Of a DNA stretch of 64,000 nucleotides, positions 26,458 to 35,603 are shown in pieces. This stretch comes from Alkalihalobacillus sp. BA299 (GTDB taxonomy: Bacteria > Bacillota > Bacilli > Bacillales > Bacillaceae_F). The notes beneath the pieces are model-generated. The model was not told the origin of the DNA. It did not search any database and worked only from the letters and a program-made list of their open reading frames with translations. Within the stretch, counting starts at the first letter, position 1; each line of letters opens with the position of its first letter. The stretch is from assembly GCF_017745675.1 (NCBI RefSeq), contig NZ_JAFLJM010000002.1:124001-188000 (forward strand). The letters are read 5' to 3'. Both the position numbers and the translations under genes were made by a program.

Positions 26458-28052
26458 CTTTGTCCCTCTCCTTCCTTCAGTGTAGGATGTTGAGGTGCGT
26501 TTTGTCCCTGTCTTTTCGATTTTTTCCACGATACCGATTGGGGTCTAGATTGTAAAGTCCATAATGGCATACGGACCAAAGCATCCTTCCACTCCCTCAT
26601 GATAATCGGTGCCATTGGTGCTAGATAAGGCGCACCAAAAGATCGTAAAGAACACATATGACCTAATAAAATCAAAATTCCCATCATGATGCCATAAAAA
26701 CCAAAGGCAGCTGCTAAAAATAGCAGAAAAAACCTAGCTAAACTTACGGCATCCGTTAATGCTGATACGATAAATCCTGTAATGGCAGTAAGTGCTACGA
26801 CGATAACCATCGGCGCGCTGACTAAACCTGCTGAAACGGCTGCCTCACCAATGACAAGTGCTCCGACAATACTAATTGCTGAACCTACTGGTCGTGGCAT
26901 CCGAACGCCTGCTTCTCTAAGTAATTCAAAAGCAATAATCATCAACATGGCTTCGATAAAAACAGGAAAAGGGACTTTTTCTTCAGCCGCTGCCATCGTA
27001 ATGAGCAGAAGAGTGGGAACCATTTCCTGGTGAAAGGTGGATACAGCAACAAACAAAGCCGGCGTAACGATCGTAACAAACAAGGCAAATACGCGCAGTA
27101 ACCTAATAAACGACGCCATATAAGGTCGAGAATAATAATCTTCTCCAACTTGTAACGTCTCAATAAATAAATGAGGAACCGTTAATACAAACGGAGTTCC
27201 ATCGCAAAAAATTGCGACTCTTCCCTCTAATATTTTGGCTGCCACTTTATCAGGCTTTTCACTATTGCCGACGGTTGGAAAAATCGAATAAGGATGATCC
27301 TCAATAAACTGTTCAATGTAACCGGATTCTAATATCGTTTCTGTTTCGATGCGCTGTAATCGCTGCTTGACTTCATCTACGATTTTCGCATCAGCAATTC
27401 CTTCGATATAACCGATTCTGATATTTGTTTTCGTCTGCTTTCCAATCTTCATATTTTCCATAACCAAATTAGGGTTGTTGATTTTTCTGCGAATTAAGGA
27501 CGTATTTACTTTTAAAACTTCATTAAACCCTTCCCGTGAACCTCTTACATTTGATTCCGTATCTGGTTGTTCCACATTTCTCGCTTCGAATCCGTGTGTG
27601 CTTGCAGTAAGAGCGGTAGCTGAGCCATCAATGAAAATAGCCGTTTCCCCTGATAAAATTCTTTCAATTACATCATCGATCGTTTGGACTTCTTGGAGGC
27701 TCGATGCACTCAGTATCCTTTTTTTAACAACCGAAAGGATATCTTCCGATGGTAAATAGGTTTCGTTTATAAAATTAGGTTCCATTAATGGCTTAATTAA
27801 ATGTAAATTAATATAATCTTCATTTACAAGTCCATCCAAAAAACAAATAAATACTTTGAAGGATTGTTTGTAATACACTTCAAATTCTCTATACTTTACA
27901 TCGTCACTTTTCCCTAAAATGCTTTTCAACTGAGTGAGATTTTCATCTAAAACTGTCGTGAGCTCCGTTTTATTTTGTGCCGTTTCCTTCGCTTGGAGTG
28001 AAGGATTTTTTATCGATTGAACTCTTTTAGAAAATCGAAATTTATTTAGCAT
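26454..28052 (-). CDS. GerAA family spore germination protein
   Basis: A 532-residue membrane protein with a hydrophilic N-terminal domain (about 1-310) and about five membrane helices after it. Family blocks include FIDGSATALTASTHGFEARN, DTESNVRGSREGFNE, NPNLVMENMKIG and VAIFCDGTPFVLTVPHLF. GerAA-type A subunits oligomerise and probably form the germination channel. GAGGATG precedes the ATG. Only gerAC follows; the B gene usual between them is missing from this operon. Confidence 0.93.
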   Translation of the reverse strand: MLNKFRFSKRVQSIKNPSLQAKETAQNKTELTTVLDENLTQLKSILGKSDDVKYREFEVYYKQSFKVFICFLDGLVNEDYINLHLIKPLMEPNFINETYLPSEDILSVVKKRILSASSLQEVQTIDDVIERILSGETAIFIDGSATALTASTHGFEARNVEQPDTESNVRGSREGFNEVLKVNTSLIRRKINNPNLVMENMKIGKQTKTNIRIGYIEGIADAKIVDEVKQRLQRIETETILESGYIEQFIEDHPYSIFPTVGNSEKPDKVAAKILEGRVAIFCDGTPFVLTVPHLFIETLQVGEDYYSRPYMASFIRLLRVFALFVTIVTPALFVAVSTFHQEMVPTLLLITMAAAEEKVPFPVFIEAMLMIIAFELLREAGVRMPRPVGSAISIVGALVIGEAAVSAGLVSAPMVIVVALTAITGFIVSALTDAVSLARFFLLFLAAAFGFYGIMMGILILLGHMCSLRSFGAPYLAPMAPIIMREWKDALVRMPLWTLQSRPQSVSWKKSKRQGQNAPQHPTLKEGEGQS

Positions 28053-28112
28053 ACTTCATCCTCATTTAAACCAATTTTATTCTTCCTATTGTTTGTAAAA
28101 ATAAGGATATAA

Positions 28113-28144
28113 TACTATCGCTTGTTATTTTAGATAAAGATTCA
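28113..28144 (-). promoter_or_regulatory. possible sigma-G promoter of gerAA-gerAC
   Basis: On the minus strand TGAATC (28139-28144) and GATAGTA (28113-28119) match the sigma-G consensus TGAATA / CATACTA in 5 of 6 and 5 of 7 positions. The spacing is 19 bp, one longer than usual. It lies about 60 bp before the gerAA start, and GerA receptors are normally made in the forespore under sigma-G. Confidence 0.4.
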
Positions 28145-28204
28145 GGGAGCGGGATCCTGAAACGGTGGTATTTACAATTTGGCACATGCTCTACGAATAA
28201 CGAC

Positions 28205-28242
28205 AAACGTCCCAAGTGATCATGAATCACTCGGGACGTTTC
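28205..28242. other. 15-bp inverted repeat
   Basis: AACGTCCC-A-AGTGAT and ATCACT-C-GGGACGTT form a stem with one mismatch and a 5-nt loop. The flanks are only weakly T-rich. It may be a terminator for read-through from the Uma2 gene or a protein site. Confidence 0.45.
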
Positions 28243-28397
28243 ACCTTACTATTTTTTGAGAATTTTGAGTCTATAATGCTGGTTTTAGCTAATTTACTGA
28301 GACTACTGTCAACCTCCGCTACCTCATGCTTCCTTTTTATGTACTTTCCCCTTAATCTAACAGGAATCCTAGGAGCAAAACTTTAACGTGTGATAAC

Positions 28398-28500
28398 TTT
28401 TTTTCAAGTTTGAGGCATTTATTTTTAACATTGAGGTGTTTATTTTTAAGTTTAAACATTTTATTTTCAACTTTAGCCTATTTATCGATTTTTCGACAGA
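28398..28500. repeat. array of about 20-bp TTTATTTTYAA units, site 1
   Basis: Four or five degenerate units of the form CAAGTTTGAGGCATTTATTTTT are arranged in tandem, ending in TTTATCGATTTTTCGACAGA. Related arrays lie at about 46975, 54458 and 55143. The 563-bp spacer 28053-28615 otherwise holds the hairpin at 28205 and no gene. Confidence 0.65.
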
Positions 28501-28615
28501 AATCGATAAAATTCAACACTTTCTATTAATGTCCGTTCCAACTCGAATCATGTATCCAAGCTATTAATGAAGTTGAGATCAGCCGTCGTGAGCTCATCGG
28601 TAATTACTTTTTACT

Positions 28616-29182
28616 TTAAAAAATCTGATCTAAAGAAATCTCAAACCCTTGAAAGATTTGCGGTTCGATCGTATCTTCTCGAGAATATACATCTCTTATT
28701 GAAAAATGGTCATCCACTAGTAAAAAGACTTCTACATTTTCGTGATGGGGATCAACAATCCAATATTCTTTTACACCATAGGATTGATAGAGATTATACT
28801 TTGATAGCTTATCTCTTTTTGCAGAACTTCCTGGCGATAAAACTTCAATGACCAAATCCGGAGCTCCTTTACAGCCTCTCTCATCAAGCTTACTTTTGTC
28901 ACAAATAATGGAAAGATCCGGTTGAACAACATTATTTACTTCATCATCTTTCTCTGAATATGACAAACGAACATCAAATGGTACTGCAAAAATTTGACAC
29001 TTTTTCCCCCTTAAAAACGTTCCAAATTCAATTAGCAGCTCCCTGACGATTTTTTGATGCTGAGTTGATGGAGCTGGAGTCATACAGTAAGGTGTTCCAT
29101 CGATGATTTCCCATTTTTGTTCATTATCCCACTTTAAATAATCGCCATAGGTATACTTTTGATTCGGCTGAATCAAGCTCAT
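28616..29182 (-). CDS. Uma2 family endonuclease-like protein (DUF820)
   Basis: A 188-residue PD-(D/E)XK-fold protein. Uma2 marks are YTYGDYLKWDNEQKWEIIDG, QHQKIVRELLIEF, VVQPDLSIICD, GAPDLVIEVLSPGSS and the Lys-rich RDKLSKYNLYQSYGVKEYWI. The residues D, E and K of the nuclease core are seen in PDLVIEVLS. The substrate of this family is unknown. AGAAGGTG precedes the ATG at 29182. It is monocistronic. Confidence 0.88.
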   Translation of the reverse strand: MSLIQPNQKYTYGDYLKWDNEQKWEIIDGTPYCMTPAPSTQHQKIVRELLIEFGTFLRGKKCQIFAVPFDVRLSYSEKDDEVNNVVQPDLSIICDKSKLDERGCKGAPDLVIEVLSPGSSAKRDKLSKYNLYQSYGVKEYWIVDPHHENVEVFLLVDDHFSIRDVYSREDTIEPQIFQGFEISLDQIF

Positions 29183-29456
29183 GTTATCACCTTCTAACAG
29201 CTTTTCTTTATTATACCAATTAGAAGAAAAATTCAAAAGCGCACATCATCTAAGAAAAAGAAGGATGATCACCAACTGCCTATAAATCTACCGTTCAAAC
29301 TTCTTCGGACACTGTTATACAGCTTTTCTTACCGCAACAGGTACAGAACTCTATCGACAGCTTGTCCCACAGGTCTGGAACATTTTAACATTTACCACAT
29401 CTTACGTATTCGAGAAGTGGCTCTAAATCATGTTCGAACCGCAGATCCTTACTAAT

Positions 29457-29642
29457 TTACTCCTCTTGATGATCAAATACAAATTTCTGAACAAAGCCAC
29501 ATTTTGAACAAGCTTTACCGATTTGTTGTTTAGAGTTTGGGTCAATGTAGTAAATTTCCTCGTGCCCACAGATCGTACATTCAATCGAATGAAATAGTTC
29601 TCGATCACCTAATATCGCATCTAGCAACAACTCAAAGGACAT
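29457..29642 (-). CDS. small zinc-ribbon protein, 61 aa
   Basis: Two Cys pairs, CTICG and CSKCG, about 20 residues apart make a zinc ribbon. The N-terminal helix is MSFELLLDAILGDRELFHSI and the C-terminus is acidic. GAGAGGGG precedes the ATG. A nucleic-acid or protein contact role is possible. No neighbour links it to a pathway. Confidence 0.65.
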   Translation of the reverse strand: MSFELLLDAILGDRELFHSIECTICGHEEIYYIDPNSKQQIGKACSKCGFVQKFVFDHQEE

Positions 29643-29892
29643 CTTAATCCACCCCTCTCTTAAACGTTTTCATCTACTTTAACAGAGTTACTCGGAGAAG
29701 TAAGGCGAAACATGTAGAGCAGCTAAGAGATTTTTTCGACATTAATAGTCAGGTTTAATAAAGGATTATGGTTTATACATAAGATCCGTTCCAAATGAAA
29801 AAAAATCATCTGGAACATTTTACGGCAAATATAAGTGTTATCGAGTACGACCAGTTAACTTTAAGGTGTATTTGATCACTGTGACATAGTCG

Positions 29893-29936
29893 AAAAAGGC
29901 AACTTCTCGTATGAGATCGTTGCCTTTTTTTAGTGT
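29893..29936. terminator. bidirectional terminator after the UgpC-like gene
   Basis: AAAAAGGCAAC and GTTGCCTTTTTTT form a stem with T-rich ends on both strands. It lies 55 bp behind the end of the nine-gene cluster. The 348-bp spacer 29643-29990 otherwise contains only the TCACTGTGAC palindromes. Confidence 0.85.
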
Positions 29937-29990
29937 GCAGTGGGGTTTGAGCCTCACTTGCGGAAACGTGATACAAAATGTTTCGAGGTG

Positions 29991-31118
29991 TCACAGTGAC
30001 AGAACCATTTTTACGGATTCAATAAGAATTCGTTTTTCCGTTTCACGATCAAAAAAGTGCGCCTTTTCTAAATCAAAATTGAGCTTGATCGCTTGACCGT
30101 TATGAAATGATTGCGTTGCATCTACTCTGGCAATGATTTTCTGATCCTCTAGATCGCAATAGAGAAAGGTTTCTGAGCCCATTAATTCAGCAACATCGAC
30201 GTTTACACTTACTTCGGTACTCCCGTCCAATTTTCCAGCATCTTTGTCGTAATAAATGTGCTCGGGGCGGATTCCTAAAATGATTGATTTTCCTTCATAG
30301 CCCATACTCTCTAACATTTCCTTTTTCGCATTTGGGACATTTATTTCTACATGCTTCGTCGTAAACTTCCCTTGATGAAACGTTCCTTCAATAAAATTCA
30401 TCGAAGGAGAGCCAATAAAGCCGCCCACAAATAAATTTGCTGGATAGTCGTAAACCTCTTTGGGGCTACCGACTTGCTGAATCACACCATCCTTCATAAC
30501 GACGATTCTCGTTGCCATCGTCATGGCCTCCGTCTGATCATGCGTTACGTATATGGTTGTTGCATTTAAGCGTTTATGGAGCTTTGTAATTTCAGCACGC
30601 ATTTGTACTCGCAGCTTTGCATCTAGGTTGGATAATGGTTCATCCATTAAAAACACCTGTGGGTCACGAACAATTGCGCGTCCTAATGCAACCCTTTGTC
30701 TTTGTCCACCTGATAGTGCTTTCGGTTTACGATCAAGCATCGTTTCCAAACCAAGAATCTTTGCTGCCTCTTCGACTCTAGCTTTTATTTCATGCTTCTT
30801 GAATTTTCTGAGCTTTAAACCAAACGCCATATTATCATAGACCGTCATATGAGGGTATAAAGCATAATTTTGAAAAACCATCGCGATATCTCGATCTTTT
30901 GGAGCCACATCATTAACAACGCGATCGCCGATATAGAGCTCACCTTCTGAAATATCCTCTAGCCCTGCAATCATCCTTAACGTAGTGGACTTCCCGCAGC
31001 CTGATGGACCTACAAATACAATAAATTCCTTATTTTTCACTTCTAAATTAAAATCTTCTACAGCAGTAACATTTTTATCGTAAACTTTACGGATATTTTT
31101 TAAATTAATATTTGCCAT
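29991..31118 (-). CDS. ABC importer ATPase, UgpC/MsmX type
   Basis: A 375-residue ATPase of the carbohydrate/glycerol-phosphate class: Walker A GPSGCGKST, VFQNYALYPHMTV, signature LSGGQRQRVALGRA, Walker B VFLMDEPLSNLD, switch THDQTEAMTMA and a C-terminal TOBE/MalK-like domain with GIRPEHIY. It is the last gene of the cluster, 121 bp behind a HAD gene. Having its own ATPase means the importer need not share MsmX. The chosen ATG has GAAGGAG nine bases upstream. Confidence 0.9.
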   Translation of the reverse strand: MANINLKNIRKVYDKNVTAVEDFNLEVKNKEFIVFVGPSGCGKSTTLRMIAGLEDISEGELYIGDRVVNDVAPKDRDIAMVFQNYALYPHMTVYDNMAFGLKLRKFKKHEIKARVEEAAKILGLETMLDRKPKALSGGQRQRVALGRAIVRDPQVFLMDEPLSNLDAKLRVQMRAEITKLHKRLNATTIYVTHDQTEAMTMATRIVVMKDGVIQQVGSPKEVYDYPANLFVGGFIGSPSMNFIEGTFHQGKFTTKHVEINVPNAKKEMLESMGYEGKSIILGIRPEHIYYDKDAGKLDGSTEVSVNVDVAELMGSETFLYCDLEDQKIIARVDATQSFHNGQAIKLNFDLEKAHFFDRETEKRILIESVKMVLSL

Positions 31119-31239
31119 TGAGTTCGACTCCTTCAATATTATTACTACTTTTGAATGATGAGCTCTTCGTATGAATGAAAGAGAGCCGTCGATGTTGTTT
31201 TAAATAATCGGGTGGCGTTGTAGCCAGATCACACCACAC

Positions 31240-31908
31240 CTACTTTGCAATCGTTGAGGAAGCAGCCTCTATTTTAAAGTTAGTGAAAAAGTCTTGAATA
31301 GTATTAAATAGATAATTTGGTTTACAATTACTTTGTTCGAGCGTTCCATATAAATTGATCAAAACCGATTCAATTCCAGCTTTTTCAGCTGCCAAAATAT
31401 CAAATCGACTATCCCCAACCATAATCGCGTTTTCCGGCTTTGTATTTAAAAAGCTTAACGCCTTTTCAAGAGCATCCGGAGCAGGCTTGTGGTTTTTTAC
31501 ATCCTCATGGGCCACAATCACATCGAAATATTGATCTAATTGAAACTGTTTTAGGATCTCTTCCGTTATCTTACGTCCTTGATTCGTCACAATGGCTAGC
31601 TTAAACCCTTTTTGCGATAAGCTGTTTAAACCTTCTTTTACAAATGGAAATGGCTGAACTTGTTCAGGATAGCTTTTCATTTTGATCTCTTTATAACAAG
31701 CTATAATTTCCGTTGCTAGAGCTGGATTTATAGCCGATAAAATTTCACCGTAGACCACTCCAAAGTTTTGCTCTAACAACTCTAGATAATCTCGTTTTGG
31801 ATCAAATCGCTTTGTTGTTTCATATGCCGCATGGACAAGGCAATTTTTACTATCAAATAATGTTCCATCTAAATCAAATAAAATTGTTGTTTTTTTAAAT
31901 TCAGTCAT
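31240..31908 (-). CDS. HAD family phosphatase (Gph/PpaX-like)
   Basis: A 222-residue HAD hydrolase with motif I FDLDGTLFDS, motif II VTNQG, and motifs III/IV KPAPDALEKAL and MVGDSRFDILAAEKAG. A helical cap sits after motif I. Such enzymes hydrolyse small phosphate esters, for example phosphoglycolate or nucleotides. GGAGAAG precedes the ATG at 31908. It lies between the permease genes and the ATPase gene, which argues that the imported compound carries phosphate. Confidence 0.87.
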   Translation of the reverse strand: MTEFKKTTILFDLDGTLFDSKNCLVHAAYETTKRFDPKRDYLELLEQNFGVVYGEILSAINPALATEIIACYKEIKMKSYPEQVQPFPFVKEGLNSLSQKGFKLAIVTNQGRKITEEILKQFQLDQYFDVIVAHEDVKNHKPAPDALEKALSFLNTKPENAIMVGDSRFDILAAEKAGIESVLINLYGTLEQSNCKPNYLFNTIQDFFTNFKIEAASSTIAK

Positions 31909-31972
31909 ATTCACTTCTCCTATATGTTTATCTGCATTTTAATTGCTTGTTTTCATCGAATTACTAGAATGT

Positions 31973-32809
31973 TTATTTAAACGTGTTGTTTGCCATGGCT
32001 TTCATAATATATTTTTGAGCAATAACAAATAATATGACAATTGGAGCCATTGTGATCGCACTTGCTGCCATAATGATGTTCCAATTCGCAACTTCTGTAC
32101 CTGGAAACGCTTGTTTTAACATCACTATCCCCATCGTCAATACCCTCATATTTTCTGAATTCGTCACAATCAGAGGCCAAAAATAGGCATTCCAGCTACC
32201 AATGACGATGAAAATCGCTAAAGTGATAACGGTTGGTCTAGCCATAGGTACCATAATTCCATAGATGATTTGGAACCGATTGGCACCATCAATTTTTGCC
32301 GCTTCGATCACGTCACTATTAATAGATTTAAAGGCTTGTCTTAATAGGAAAATGCCATAAGCCGAAACGGCACTCGGAACGATTAACCCCCAATACGTAT
32401 CAATCCACCCTAATTTTGACATCATGACATATACAGGAATAAACGTTACTTCATTCGGGATCATGAGGGCCACAAGAACAATAATGAACAGTGTATCTCT
32501 CCCTTTAAAATTCCCTTTCGCAAATGCATACGCAGCTAAAATATCGACATTTAACTTAATAATTAAAATCCCGATCGTTTTAATGACGGTATTCATTGTA
32601 TAGGTGGCAAATGGCGCCGCTTCAAAGGCTTCTTTGAAATTGGACCAAACAAAGGTTTGAGGCCATAATGTCGGAACAGCACTACTAATTTCTGATAAAG
32701 GCTTTAGAGATGTAATCAGCATCCAATAGAGCGGGAAAAACATTAACAAAGTAATGACAATCGCTATAAATATTCTAGATGTTGAAAACAGTAAACGTAT
32801 GGACTTCAT
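31973..32809 (-). CDS. ABC importer permease, UgpE type
   Basis: A 278-residue permease with six membrane segments. The BPD_transp_1 coupling motif is EAAKIDGANRFQIIYGIMVP near residue 168. It opens with PLYWMLITSLKPLSEI, typical of UgpE/MalG. It pairs with the UgpA-like permease encoded 12 bp upstream. Confidence 0.9.
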   Translation of the reverse strand: MKSIRLLFSTSRIFIAIVITLLMFFPLYWMLITSLKPLSEISSAVPTLWPQTFVWSNFKEAFEAAPFATYTMNTVIKTIGILIIKLNVDILAAYAFAKGNFKGRDTLFIIVLVALMIPNEVTFIPVYVMMSKLGWIDTYWGLIVPSAVSAYGIFLLRQAFKSINSDVIEAAKIDGANRFQIIYGIMVPMARPTVITLAIFIVIGSWNAYFWPLIVTNSENMRVLTMGIVMLKQAFPGTEVANWNIIMAASAITMAPIVILFVIAQKYIMKAMANNTFK

Positions 32810-32821
32810 CTTTTTTTCCCA

Positions 32822-33766
32822 CTACCTTTCATAATGAACTTTTCTCTTCGAAACTTTCATCAAAATAACTGTTAAGGCAATTAAAATTGCAAATAAGATC
32901 ATCACCGCAGCTGATGCCCTGCCAGCCCGAAACTCACCAAACGCCATTTCGTAAATCCAAAATACTAATACATTGGTTGCATCTAAAGGACCGCCACCTG
33001 TCATAACGTCAACAGATTGAAAGACTTGCATCGACCCTAAAATAGACGTGATTAACAAGAAAAGCGTAATTGGTGTTAAAAGCGGAAGTGTGATAAATCG
33101 GAATTTCTTAAAATGATTGGCACCATCTATTTCTGCAGCTTCGTAATAATCCTTTGGAATTCCTCGTAAGCCTGCCAAGAAAATAATCATCGAATAGCCT
33201 ACACCCTTCCATACCGAAACAATAACAATCGCAATCATGGCCGTACTCGGGTTATTTAACCAATTAACAGTATCAATTCCGAAAAAAGTGAGGGTTTGAT
33301 TTAATACCCCATATTGACCATTAAAGATCCAAATAAAAATCATCGCACTAATAACCATTGAAATATAATGCGGCATAAATATGATTAAACGCATGACACT
33401 AAATACTTTTGAAATTTTGTCAAACAATATAGCGAGCACAATACCAATGGATAATGTTAAAACAACATCAAGCACCGTGTACCATAGAGTATTTAATAGG
33501 ACTTTATAAAACAAATCGTTGGTAAAGATCCATTCATAATTTTTAAGTCCAACAAAGTTTTTAGTAGGTTTAATAAAATCCCATTTTGTAAAACTCAAAT
33601 ATAGCGTATTGATTAATGGGTAATAAGTAAAAAGAGTAAGTAAAAATAGAGCCGGTAAAATTAAAGAAAAGTCTTTGATTTTTTCAGAAGTTTTGTAGGA
33701 AAGAAATACTTTTTTCTTTTTCCTTTCCAGCACATTACTTTTACGTATAGGTATGCTTACTTTCAT
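32822..33766 (-). CDS. ABC importer permease, UgpA type
   Basis: A 314-residue permease with a basic N-terminus and six membrane segments. It has FTYYPLINTLYLSFTKWDF after the first helix and the coupling motif EAAEIDGANHFKKFRFITLP, then MTGGGPLDATNVLVFWIYE. This is the UgpA/MalF-like subunit. The ATG at 33766 follows AGGAG by eight bases; earlier in-frame GTG overlaps that site. Confidence 0.9.
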   Translation of the reverse strand: MKVSIPIRKSNVLERKKKKVFLSYKTSEKIKDFSLILPALFLLTLFTYYPLINTLYLSFTKWDFIKPTKNFVGLKNYEWIFTNDLFYKVLLNTLWYTVLDVVLTLSIGIVLAILFDKISKVFSVMRLIIFMPHYISMVISAMIFIWIFNGQYGVLNQTLTFFGIDTVNWLNNPSTAMIAIVIVSVWKGVGYSMIIFLAGLRGIPKDYYEAAEIDGANHFKKFRFITLPLLTPITLFLLITSILGSMQVFQSVDVMTGGGPLDATNVLVFWIYEMAFGEFRAGRASAAVMILFAILIALTVILMKVSKRKVHYER

Positions 33767-33798
33767 CTTTATCACTCCTATCCTAATTCATAGAGGAC

Positions 33799-34587
33799 TT
33801 ATTGGGCTTTTTGGTTTTCTAACGGAGCTACAATGACTTTACAACCTGTATCCTTGATTTTTTGTAATACGTCAATTGGAGAACCTTCATCCGTGATTAG
33901 GTATTGAATTTGAGAAATCGGTATACCAAGTAGGAAAGCACTCTTCCCCACTTTCGATGAGTCAGATAAAAGAATAAGTTCAGATGTTAGCGCTGGTAGA
34001 GTTTGTGCTAATTGCATCGGTTCAGGCTTCGAAAAATAACAACCGAGAGAATTAACAGAAACCGATGATATAAATGCTTTGTCAAATCGGTAACCTTTTA
34101 ACTCTTGATAGAGCTTTGGGCCATATGTCATTCCATCGGTATTCAATTGCCCACCAGCTAAAAAAACTTTAATTTTAGAATTTTCCCTTGCCAAGTTGTA
34201 AGCGACATAAATGGAATTCGTGACAACAGTAAGCTCCATATGCGGTGGGATTAACTTTGATAATGCTAAACAAGTCGTTTTCCCCTCAATGAATACACTG
34301 TCACCCTCTTCAAGCAACCGAGAGCCCGCTTCTCCGATGGCTTGTTTTTCCAAACTATTAATATTAAGTCTTTCTTGATAGGGGGTATAGCGAGTCGTTT
34401 TTTCTAATACTGCTGCTCCACCGTATGTTTTTTTTAACAAACCCTCGGACTCTAGTATTCGAAGATCTCTTCGTATCGTTTCCGCTGAGACAGAATACTG
34501 CTTTAACAAGTCTTCTACCTTTAAGTTCCCATAAGCCTCAATCTGATTTAGAATGTTCTTTCTTCTTTCATAAGCTTTTTGACTCAT
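33799..34587 (-). CDS. DeoR family transcriptional regulator
   Basis: A 262-residue regulator: DeoR helix-turn-helix (ERRKNILNQIEAYGNLKVED ... YSVSAETIRRDLRILESEGL) and a sugar-phosphate-sensing isomerase-like domain with IGEAGSRLLEEGDSVFIEG and VTNSIYVAYNLA. DeoR proteins usually respond to phosphorylated sugars. Its ATGA overlaps the end of the MBL gene upstream, so it is coupled to the cluster and probably controls it. Confidence 0.9.
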   Translation of the reverse strand: MSQKAYERRKNILNQIEAYGNLKVEDLLKQYSVSAETIRRDLRILESEGLLKKTYGGAAVLEKTTRYTPYQERLNINSLEKQAIGEAGSRLLEEGDSVFIEGKTTCLALSKLIPPHMELTVVTNSIYVAYNLARENSKIKVFLAGGQLNTDGMTYGPKLYQELKGYRFDKAFISSVSVNSLGCYFSKPEPMQLAQTLPALTSELILLSDSSKVGKSAFLLGIPISQIQYLITDEGSPIDVLQKIKDTGCKVIVAPLENQKAQ

Positions 34588-35528
34588 TGTAAATACGTTC
34601 CCTTTCTTTCTTTTTCCGTAAATGTATGAATTTCCTCACCATTCGAAACAATTAAAATTTCACCATCTACACCTGTAACAAATACTTCACTATCATGATT
34701 ACGGTACCGATCATATATCCCTTTATTTTGAAGAATATTGGAGCTGATCACCGTATAATCAGGTTGAATCGCTTTAACAAATGAAGGAGAAGACGATGTG
34801 TTATCTCCATGGTGTGGAGCTTGAACTACATGAGCATTTAATTTGTCACCATATTTTTCGACCAACAGGGCTTCTTGTTCTTTATAGAGATCGCCTGTAA
34901 ATAAAAATTGGTGGTTTTTATAAGTGAGCTTTAAAACGAGTGACCGATTATTTAAATAGGCTGGCGTATTCATTTGTTCATGAGTGAGTGTTTCTAGTTC
35001 AGTTTCAGGGGGATTTAGCACCTCAATGCTTATGTCCTCACCCAATGAAAATTGATCATTCTCTTTTGTGTAATCAACCGGTATATCATGATCTTCAATC
35101 TTCTTCATAAAGGTTTGATAAGTGTTGGTTGAGTGCGGTACATTAGGCATGACAAAACGATTAATCTTTGTATGATCAATTAATGTTAAGTACCCTCCAA
35201 TATGGTCAATATGCATATGTGTGGCTACCGCAATATCAATATCACTAACTTGATAATCTTCAAGCTTTTTTGCTAGTTCCGCTCCATTTTTCTTATGCCC
35301 TGAGTCAATTAACATGGTCATTCCGTCTGGTGAAGTGACTAGAAAGGCATCACCTGTTTTATCTTCCCCCTCTAAGTTAAAAAATCGAACCGACAACTGA
35401 CCTTCGATTGGTGCATCAGCAAAGTTGGTCTCCTCTAGTACAGTTTGATTAGATTGACAGGAAGTTAATAGAATAATTGTTAAAGCAAATAATAGTACTA
35501 TGGAATATACGTTCAATAATCTTTTCAT
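34584..35528 (-). CDS. surface MBL-fold lipoprotein, ComEC C-terminal type
   Basis: A 314-residue protein with a lipoprotein signal (lipobox LLTSC) and one MBL domain. Metal residues are THMHIDHIGGY, TGDLYKEQE and APHHGDNTSSS, the last typical of ComEC/Rec2-type MBL domains, which act on DNA or phosphodiesters. FLVTSPDGMTMLIDSG is the first strand pair. Being anchored outside, it could cut a phosphorylated polymer or diester before uptake. It lies 75 bp behind the binding-protein gene, separated by a terminator-like hairpin. Confidence 0.82.
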   Translation of the reverse strand: MKRLLNVYSIVLLFALTIILLTSCQSNQTVLEETNFADAPIEGQLSVRFFNLEGEDKTGDAFLVTSPDGMTMLIDSGHKKNGAELAKKLEDYQVSDIDIAVATHMHIDHIGGYLTLIDHTKINRFVMPNVPHSTNTYQTFMKKIEDHDIPVDYTKENDQFSLGEDISIEVLNPPETELETLTHEQMNTPAYLNNRSLVLKLTYKNHQFLFTGDLYKEQEALLVEKYGDKLNAHVVQAPHHGDNTSSSPSFVKAIQPDYTVISSNILQNKGIYDRYRNHDSEVFVTGVDGEILIVSNGEEIHTFTEKERKGTYLQ

Positions 35529-35553
35529 ATCGGTTCCACCTTTTAAACGTTAA

Positions 35554-35590
35554 AAAAATTAGCGGAAGTACTATCATTTAGAACTTCCGC
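35554..35590 (-). terminator. internal terminator/attenuator after the binding-protein gene
   Basis: On the minus strand AGCGGAAGT and ACTTCCGCT flank a 12-nt loop, followed by AATTTTTTT. It lies between the binding-protein stop and the lipoprotein MBL start. Such hairpins let the binding protein be made in excess over downstream genes. Confidence 0.85.
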
Positions 35591-35603
35591 TATTTTATTT
35601 ATT

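Noticed and set aside
29258..29456. Possible transposase fragment in the spacer beside the zinc-ribbon gene
   Set aside because: Translations in the three forward frames show no recognisable transposase motif and no inverted ends were found.
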